Of a stretch of 64,000 nt of DNA, positions 57,101 through 64,000 are shown one piece after another. The stretch's first letter is position 1, and every line of letters starts with the position of its first letter. The position numbers were made by a program, and so were the translations under genes. This DNA is from Eutrigla gurnardus (lineage: Eukaryota; Chordata; Actinopteri; Perciformes; Triglidae), in the NCBI GenBank assembly GCA_963514095.1, contig OY741273.1, positions 14,254,718 through 14,318,717 of the forward strand, in the 5' to 3' direction. The notes beneath the pieces are model-generated. The model was not told where the DNA came from and ran no database searches. It was given only the letters and a program-made list of their open reading frames with translations.

Positions 57101-60100
57101 TACAACAGTGGGTCATCTAAATAGAAATGAATTAACTAGCTGACTTTGGTTTTTGTAGTGGCAGCTTTTGATGTTTAGTTTGTCATTTTCATTTGGATTA
57201 CTTAACTTATTATGTAGGGAACACTCTTTCTTAGTGTCGCTTTTGCCCCGTTTGTGAACTTGTTATAATATGCAATGATAATGAATTCCTATGAAACAAT
57301 GCACAATTTGGTGCTCGTCAATATTGACACACATTGTAGGTTGCAGTGTATATTATATAATATAATAACAGAAAATAGTCACATTTTGGAGTAAGGTTAC
57401 TCATGATGTTAATGTTAATTTTTACTCTTGTTTGTTTGTTTGGTTCTCTTTTGTTAATGCAGGACCAACACTTATCTTATCATCACCTAAGCCCATGATG
57501 CTTCCTGTTTCTGTTATGACACCAAATACTCTGGGGAAGGTCCAAATGGTGTCCAATCAGGTAACGTGACTTAATCTGCAGTTCATAGCTTGTTTGTCTT
57601 TAAGAGGTATTACCTTTCTTACTATTTTCACCAAAATAATGAGATGATTCTTGATCATCCTGGTGATCATTTACCATTCTGAACCTTGGAGGACATTTTT
57701 GAGAAGTCGGACACCTCAGTGAACATGCCCAAACCAATGGCAGTATTTATTTAACTTGGTTTCCAAAATAATAAACCAAAATGGTGTCCACTGACCCGCA
57801 AGTTTACTCAGGCAAGTTGTCAAATTGCACACAAGTTAATCGGCAGATTGCCATACAGTTTGCAACACATGTTTATCTTTCCAAAGTAATAAACAAGTAA
57901 AATGTTAAAGAGCTGATGACCGTTTTCATACGAGCAAACAATGGATTTATATACTATGTTTTTCAGTTCAACCAAGATTCACAATTCTGTACTGTGTGAT
58001 ATAATGAGCATTGCCTGCAGCTGCCCCCAAGGGGCTGAAGACGTTTAGCAATTTCTGGAAAAATAAAATGTATTAAAATGTTATCTTTACAGCTTCTTGC
58101 CATAGCAAACCCAGTACCGGTCCAGCAATCACAAACTGTCAAGTCCAAGGCTCCCACAATGGCTATCAAACAGTCTACACCTGCTGGTAGGTTACAAGTG
58201 CCAGCAAAATTACCTTATGTCTTTTATTATTAACTGATATCCTCAGTGTTTCTCTGCTTAATGTTTTAATGGCACTGCCTAACTTCTCTGACCTTATTTG
58301 TCTGAATTCCAGACACTGACCAACACGTGATTGGGAATTTGGTCCAGCCTCTGTTGGCTGAAAACACGGTCCAGCAGGATAAAGCAAAGGGCCCAAGTCA
58401 TAGGAGGATTCTAAGTTTCAGCTCTTCTGCCGAAGTTCAACCACAAACTCTCAAAACGAAAAGATCCCCTAAACCTTCAGCTCCAAAAACATCTTCATCA
58501 CAATCCGTCCAGCAGACTGAGAAAGACGATACACGGCAGGTGACTCGAACAAAACCTACTATCTTGGGTGGCAACAAGGCCAAGAGGAGGATAGAGACTA
58601 TCAGATGTCCAGCAGATCCGCAGAGTGGACGAGGCTTCATGAAGGACCCAGAGACGTCTGTGCTTCCACAACAGCATCAGAAAGACTCTCTTAAAAAGAA
58701 CTCTCGCAAACAAGATCATAGCAGTCACAACCAAGAGTCTCAAAGGCCAAGTACCAGCAGGGTTGATGCTTCGGAGCCTGAGACTTTGAAAAAGTCAGAA
58801 TCAGGAAGAACATCAAAATCTATTGATGGCAAACACGGTCATGATAATGATGGTGATGGAGAAAAAGCTAGTGATTCTCATACTTCTAGGTCATTGTCCT
58901 CTGATTCTGTTCCGAGAGCAGGAACTAGAAAGGAGAATGAGGAGAGCAGCAGAAAAGAACCTGCAGAAAAACCTCCTGGCAAATCGCGTGAGGGGCGTAC
59001 AGAAAAGAGGACATCCACTCAGGAGATGCCAAATGTGACGGCTAACAAGGAGAATGAAATGAAGGGCAGTTTGCAAGAGCAGCAGCAGTCAACATCTTCA
59101 TCCTCCACGTTAAGAGACTTCAGCCCCCCAGCTGTCGCCCAGCCTGCATCTAATCCTCCGTCCAAGGCTACAAAAGCACCCTCAAAGACCATCTCTCTGG
59201 CCAAACAGGCAGCTGAGATGCTGCACGACATCCAGGGACTCAACTCTCCTTCCTCCCCAGTCAAGAGGCCTGCAGCAGGCGGTTCAGACCATAGTCTTCC
59301 CCGGACCCTTGGGGCTGCCTGTCACCAGGAGGAGTGTGCTGATCGTCCCAGGACTCCTTCCAGACAGAAGAAGGGTAAAGACGGAGAGGGGACTCCCAAG
59401 CATCTAATGCCTCCCAACACCCCGGATGTCCCCACCTGCAGCCCAGCCAGTGAGGCTGGCAGTGAAAACAGCATTAACATGGCTGCTCATACACTCATGA
59501 TCCTTTCACGTGCGGCCATCGCCAGGACGGGCACTCCACTGAAGGACAGCTTGCGTCAGGAGGAAGTGGGAGAAAAATCGCCCACGAGCTCAAAGAACTC
59601 TAAGAAACGCAAACTGTCTTCTCCCGCAGCCAGCCCACGTGTAAAGAAGGATTCAAAACAATCTCCCAGCAAAAAGACAGACCGGGTGAGTATAACACAA
59701 GAAATTGTCATGTTTAAAATATATTATGTTGTTAAAACTATCCTTGTTTTCTGTAATAGAAAATTTCTACTTCAGCAGTATTGTCTATTATTGTTTATGA
59801 AGTCTATAAATGGCCATGATTTACCTTCATATTTAGACAAAATAGAAATTGGATCAAAATAGATGCAGATTAATTTAATGTAGAGTGGAGTTATAACTTC
59901 AAGCAGATGTTACTTAACAACTCCCACAAGAGTACTGATATTCTCTAACTCTGACTCTTCAGCAGTCATAGGTGAAGTCTAACAAAACGGCTTAGACTGA
60001 TGAGAGCTGAGCTTCGTCTTTTAACTTAGAAGTAAGACTGAGAAGTCTTATTATGGCCGTGGTACATAGAATGAACCCTTTTGAAGACATGCAGTGTCGG

Positions 60101-60621
60101 TGCATTGTAAACACCATGGCCTGTAGCTGTAAATCTCTCTAATGTGTTAGTCCTGTAGGCTGACAGCCCTCTGTGGCCCTGAACAGGAGAAGCCGTTTGA
60201 AGAATGGATAGATGGATGGTTAACAGTGATGTGGCCTTTACTCTGGTGCCACCATCAGGCCAATCTTTAATTTTGGTCCCCATCCATAAAGACATGTGAA
60301 TGCCAGAGTTGTCTCTGTTTTTGCATCCATCTAAGACTTGTGTTTTGGTGTGTGACGAGTATCTCATCTACACACGACCACAAGCTGTTCTTTTTTTTGG
60401 CGAGGATTAGATTTCAGAAATGAACTGCCTTTGCTATTGGTACTTTTCATTAAGATTGTAATGCAGTGTTCATGCATTCAACTGTGTATTTTCATAAATA
60501 TTATTGTAATGTAATTCTGACTTTTGGTTTAAATCTGCAGGAAAAAAAGAAACTTGTAGATTGCTTTCCCCACGACTTGGATGTGGATAAGTTCCTGTCT
60601 TCACTTCACTATGATGAATGA
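51126..60621 (+). CDS. NPAT: NPAT, cyclin E/CDK2-regulated coactivator of histone gene transcription
   Basis: Seventeen coding exons: 51126-51162, 51387-51505, 51609-51669, 51778-51850, 52008-52048, 52572-52811, 52994-53069, 54238-54361, 54735-54826, 54981-55062, 55209-55305, 55410-55526, 55789-57084, 57463-57560, 58093-58186, 58313-59685, 60541-60621. They sum to 1,366 aa (human 1,427), one open frame. Landmarks: N-terminal LisH motif (MLLPSDVARLVLGYLQEEGL); NAR-KILGDRSLQEKLAENINK; a conserved block HDILEQTESDPAFHALFEL (about 324-344); Ser/Thr/Pro-rich centre with many SP/TP sites; SENSINMAAHTLMILSRAA; and the C-terminal DVDKFLSSLHYDE. NPAT acts in histone locus bodies after CDK2 phosphorylation at the G1/S transition. 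Two exons, 55789-57084 and 58313-59685, supply 65% of the protein. Confidence 0.97.
52409..52489 (+). mobile_element. Short retroposon (5'-truncated LINE/SINE tail) with perfect 12-bp target duplication
   Basis: The 81-bp insert runs from 'ccttcgcccaatgacagctg' through 'gggatcggctccagccc' to a 3' end 'gacgatggatggaa', the familiar 3'-tail text of fish non-LTR retroposons. TGTATGAATTAG occurs at 52397-52408 and again at 52490-52501, an exact 12-bp target-site duplication. It lies in NPAT intron 5, about 80 bp upstream of the next exon. Confidence 0.85.
53433..53761. mobile_element. Possible DNA-transposon relic in NPAT intron 7
   Basis: The segment starts with GCATACTAT and ends with its complement ATAGTATGC, followed inward by text ('actacatactcaa', 'gtgaactacc') resembling common fish non-autonomous transposons. 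Only nine bases of inverted repeat are clear and no target duplication was identified. The rest of this 1.2 kb intron shows nothing recognisable. Confidence 0.3.
60155..60222 (+). mobile_element. Retroposon 3'-tail fragment in NPAT intron 16
   Basis: The text 'ctgtggccctgaacaggag', then 'gaatggatagatggatgg', matches the tail style of the element at 52409-52489. It is a degraded copy without clear target duplication, in the intron 59686-60540. Confidence 0.55.
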
Positions 60622-61230
60622 CACCAGATACACCAACAGAAAATGAGGACCGCGTCACTACCTGCTCATGTATCTCTCCAGGAATAGAGCAAGCCATCTG
60701 CTAAGTCAGTGCCTATGGTTTCTCTTAGTAACCTTGCCCAACCTTGACCTTATAAGCTGTAATGTCTCCTTAAGCCAATGAGGGACTTAACTGCATGAAG
60801 TTTTGTTATATGCAGCAGCAGTAGGGCAACCATTGTTATATATTTTTTGTATCCTCATGCTTTTTTTCTGTTTTAAATTATCATTGTTTTGTACTACGAC
60901 ACACACTTGTTTTGGGGCACTTTGTCATAATGAGTGCATGTTGATAAAATGCTGTTTCAAACGGTCTTGGTCAATATTTGACTCGTTAGATAAATCCAGC
61001 AAATGTTGATGATAGGTTTGTATTTAAAATGTTTTGTATTTTTTGTAGCACCGAATTCTCTTCATTGATTGTCTGGTTTAATGAAACAGAAAAGTAGTGA
61101 AATGTGAAATGATATTTAATGACATACTCATAGTTGGTAGACTCAGACAGTACGCAGAGACCGAATGCTTTGGCTAGGAATGTGGGGTTTGTATGTCATG
61201 TATGGCTCAATAAATGAATGTTGCTCATTG
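60622..61230 (+). other. NPAT: NPAT 3' untranslated region with AATAAA at 61209
   Basis: AT-rich DNA without coding content follows the NPAT stop (60619-60621). A canonical AATAAA at 61209-61214 is the likely polyadenylation signal, giving a 3' UTR of about 600 bp. A second AATAAA lies near 61561. Confidence 0.65.
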
Positions 61231-62409
61231 TCTGAATATAATGATGGCCTATATACAGTCTGCAGCATTGATGACTGTCAGCTTTGTCCTTTAAGGGCTC
61301 AAAAAGACTGATCCTAAAAGCATGCATACCTGATGTACAGTTGAACAGGCAGGCATCATGAATTATCTTCACCTAATGAATGAATTATTTCTGAGCAACG
61401 TCATCTTCATCTTGATTTAGACAACTATTGCTACATGGCTCAAGGTTAACACTAACCCATTGCGAGTGTTGCAATTGTCTCACTGTGTTGGCAAATCTGG
61501 CAACCTTCTATTGGACCATAAAATACAACTTACGGAAATACGTCTTCACTCATTTTTCACAATAAAAGAATCTCTTTTATGAGTTGAATCCCCTGAATTG
61601 AATTTGAAGGCTAAATAATGCTATGCATGTGCAGCGCCCGGCTTCCACGTTTCTACAACAGATCATTTCACAACAACGGATCAATAGAAAACCAATTTAA
61701 TACAAGTATTCACGGCTGAACCGCCACACATTCTTTTACTTTGAAACGCCCGTCGTTTGTTTCCGGGGGAAGACAACAGGAAAGAGGTACGACTGTCATC
61801 TGATTTAAACAAACATCGCTCGTTTTCACTTATTTTAAGCGTATGTTTTATCATTATTTGAACAGCAGAACGACGAGGGACATTTTACATATCTTCCCAC
61901 AAGTAAGGCGACTACTTATTGATTTGAAACCCCTACATTTGTTGTGGAAACTACGTCCCTTGCTTAGCATTTAGCATGTTGGCTAACCGGTTAGCATGTG
62001 GAGGGTGATTATGTGCACGCATTTGACATCATATCTTGTCGCAGATAAACCGACAGAGCGGCGGTTATTCAAGTTAACAATATGTTCATGTTACTGTTGT
62101 GAAGCAGTTGGTGATATTTTCTGTTTCGTTTTATCGCTTGTATGATAATTTCTCTTTGTAATCACCGTGTAACGTAATGTGAATGTCACTTGTCGTGTTG
62201 ACGATATGAGCGCATTGACAGTTTAATATTTAATATTGCTTATGCGCCGAGTATGAGTATTTCATGACGGTCCCTCCCCATGCGTAGCCTACTGACTCTT
62301 GGTCACTAGGAAGCGAAACAACCGCGCGAGGGACACGGTTGAGCGCGTGACACCAACTTGTCGCCGTCTTTCCTCCTAGATTGCCTAACTTGCCAACTCA
62401 TTGATTGAC
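61231..62409 (+). promoter_or_regulatory. VMP1: NPAT-VMP1 intergenic region, VMP1 promoter and 5' UTR
   Basis: No coding exon is present. A likely noncoding VMP1 first exon ends near 61794 at a donor-like GAG then gtacga. A strong acceptor (tctttcctcctag) at 62379 opens the exon that carries the ATG at 62410. The exact transcription start is not visible. Confidence 0.5.
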
Positions 62410-63828
62410 ATGGCAGCCAATGGAGCGAGCTGTGAACAGCCACAGAGACGTGCAGTAGGCAAAGGCAAACAGAACGGCAAATCGTCAGGTTGGTACACTT
62501 CCGTTTCTTTAAACGTACAGTGAAGAACTGGCGTATCATTGGAATGTTGATCACGTGGTACCCTTGATGACAGAACGATATCTAACCACCACATGGTTTG
62601 AAAAAGTCATAAAAACCATGTTCTGTCACGTTCAGTTTTCAAAGGTGAGGACGACGTGGCCTGCAATAGCACTGCTCGATGTCGCACAGATCATGTGTTT
62701 ACCATGAACGGCTCAGCAGGATGCAGGGATGTAGATGCAGCTGTTACACTATGTGAGGGTGAATATCATTGTCCTTGTTCTCCAGACTCTTCAGTAAGGG
62801 AGAGGCGACAGAAAGATAAGGAGGATCGCCTGTCTCTGGTGGTATGGCGGAGGCCCCTCACCACACTGCATTATTTCTTTCTGGAGACCCTTATCAAGCT
62901 AAAGGAGTGGACGTTTGAGTAAGAAGATAAACCTGTTGTTCTTGTTCTTCCGCCAGGATGTTTGTGCTTGTCACTTTGTGTCCTGTGTGTTTTCCACATG
63001 ACTCTTAATTTCTCTCTACTTGATAAAGCAGACATGACCTCTGACTTCAATAATAGTTTGTATCTTTGGAACCATTGTTGACATTTTGTTTACTTTCCTT
63101 CCTGTCCAGGCTTTGGGAACGACGAGGCACAGTGTTCTTACTTTTGATGTTATGTTCTCTTTTCTCAATCGCCTATTCCACCGAGGGAGCGCACCAACAC
63201 GTAAGGCTCAACGATTTTGTTTTTTTAGTGGCGTTAATAATCAACAGCCAACAGCATTGCTTCATCATCGGCCTGTTTAAAGGTTAATGATAAGTCACTC
63301 TTGATCCACCTAAAACTCTCCTGGAAGAAAGCTTGTGGTGGGAGATAATGAGTTCTCCACTGTTGTCAAGTAACTCTTGATCATACAGTTGGTTGGCTGA
63401 AAGTCATGTTTACTTCAGTTTAAAATGAACATCTTTCTATATTCATCACATATATAATGATGAAGGTAACTGACGTTACAAAATATATGCAAATTAAAAG
63501 TTAAGACATGTCACTAAAATCTTTCTTTCTAAAATCATGTGTTATTAATATAGAAGTTACAGCTAAAAGTTCTAATCCTGGTATGATTATAATCATCATT
63601 TTTTACAACAGAGAAGTAGTTCCTTAGTAAGAGATTAATTATCAGTACATTGTATAATCCAACAGACAGTGCCAGACTTTGCCCTCTAATCTGTTTGTTT
63701 TACTTTCCTCACTGAAGTATGTTAACTACCTGGAGAAGAGGTTTCTATGGTGTGCCTACTGGGTAGGCCTTGGTATCCTGTCCTCGGTGGGCCTTGGGAC
63801 TGGTCTGCACACCTTTCTCCTCTATCTG
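62410..63828 (+). CDS. VMP1: Vacuole membrane protein 1 (VMP1), 5' part, cut by window end
   Basis: Four coding exons: 62410-62488, 62786-62918, 63110-63200, 63718-63828, in one frame (138 codons), continuing past the window after a consensus donor at 63829. The translation has the cytosolic N-terminus, then WRRPLTTLHYFFLETLIKLK and a first hydrophobic segment (about 78-96). It then has YVNYLEKRFLWCAYWVGLG and ILSSVGLGTGLHTFLLYL, which match vertebrate VMP1 closely. VMP1 is a multi-pass ER scramblase needed for autophagosome formation and lipid-droplet and ER-contact control. The remaining two thirds, with the VTT/DedA-like domain, lies outside. Human VMP1 is on 17q23 with MIR21; that part is not in view. 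Confidence 0.93.
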
Positions 63829-64000
63829 GTAAGTTAACACTCAATGGTTTGGCAAAGGTGTCCACACCAGTTGTTGAACTGTACAGAATACAGAAGCATA
63901 GGCTGCACTCACTGCATTAACAAAGTGCTGCAATCCCAGTAGCACCTCCCTCTGAGGGAAGCTGTCGAGAAATATTCAATTTTAGCAATGGCAAAAATCT
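63829..64000 (+). other. VMP1: VMP1 intron, incomplete
   Basis: Intronic sequence after the fourth coding exon up to the window edge. Nothing recognisable. Confidence 0.8.

Noticed and set aside
61231..64000. MIR21 locus, which accompanies VMP1 in mammals
   Set aside because: MIR21 lies at the 3' end of VMP1, which is beyond the window.

Overview
The window is nuclear DNA of a ray-finned fish, probably a percomorph teleost. The evidence is small introns (most under 1 kb), many long (CA)n tracts, short non-LTR retroposon tails, and protein-coding exons whose translations match vertebrate genes exon by exon. All homology calls come from recognising the translated exons; no database search was run.

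Layout. 1-13,280: no protein-coding exon found; a CpG-rich block at the left edge, microsatellites, a purine-rich tract and a dispersed repeat. 13,281-23,189 (+): BACE2, nine exons, about 505 aa, intact. 24,907-29,332 (-): a TMPRSS2-type transmembrane serine protease, 13 coding exons, about 464 aa, open throughout but lacking the catalytic serine and the zymogen-activation N-terminus. 30,452-50,246 (-): complete ATM, 62 coding exons, about 3,088 aa. 50,280-51,125: the compact divergent ATM/NPAT promoter with E2F-like sites. 51,126-60,621 (+): complete NPAT, 17 coding exons, about 1,366 aa. 62,410-63,828 (+): the first four coding exons of VMP1, cut off by the window edge. In every gene the exon phases add up to one open frame, which was the check used on each splice site.

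How the genes relate. ATM (DNA double-strand-break kinase) and NPAT (S-phase histone-gene coactivator) form the divergent pair also known from mammals and share under 0.9 kb of upstream DNA. BACE2 and TMPRSS2 are near neighbours on human chromosome 21, while ATM/NPAT are on human 11q and VMP1 on 17q, so the window joins three human synteny blocks. BACE2 and TMPRSS2 converge tail to tail; ATM and TMPRSS2 run in the same direction with a very short gap.

The observation most worth following is the TMPRSS2 orthologue. All 13 exons, the splice sites, the structural cysteines, His and Asp of the triad and the S1-pocket Asp are kept, yet the Ser195 motif and the Ile16-Val17 activation terminus are gone. 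That pattern suggests a retained pseudoprotease rather than a decaying gene. Secondary observations are giant (GT)n arrays abutting splice sites in ATM and TMPRSS2, a long-inverted-repeat transposon in an ATM intron, and an 81-bp retroposon in NPAT with a perfect 12-bp target duplication.
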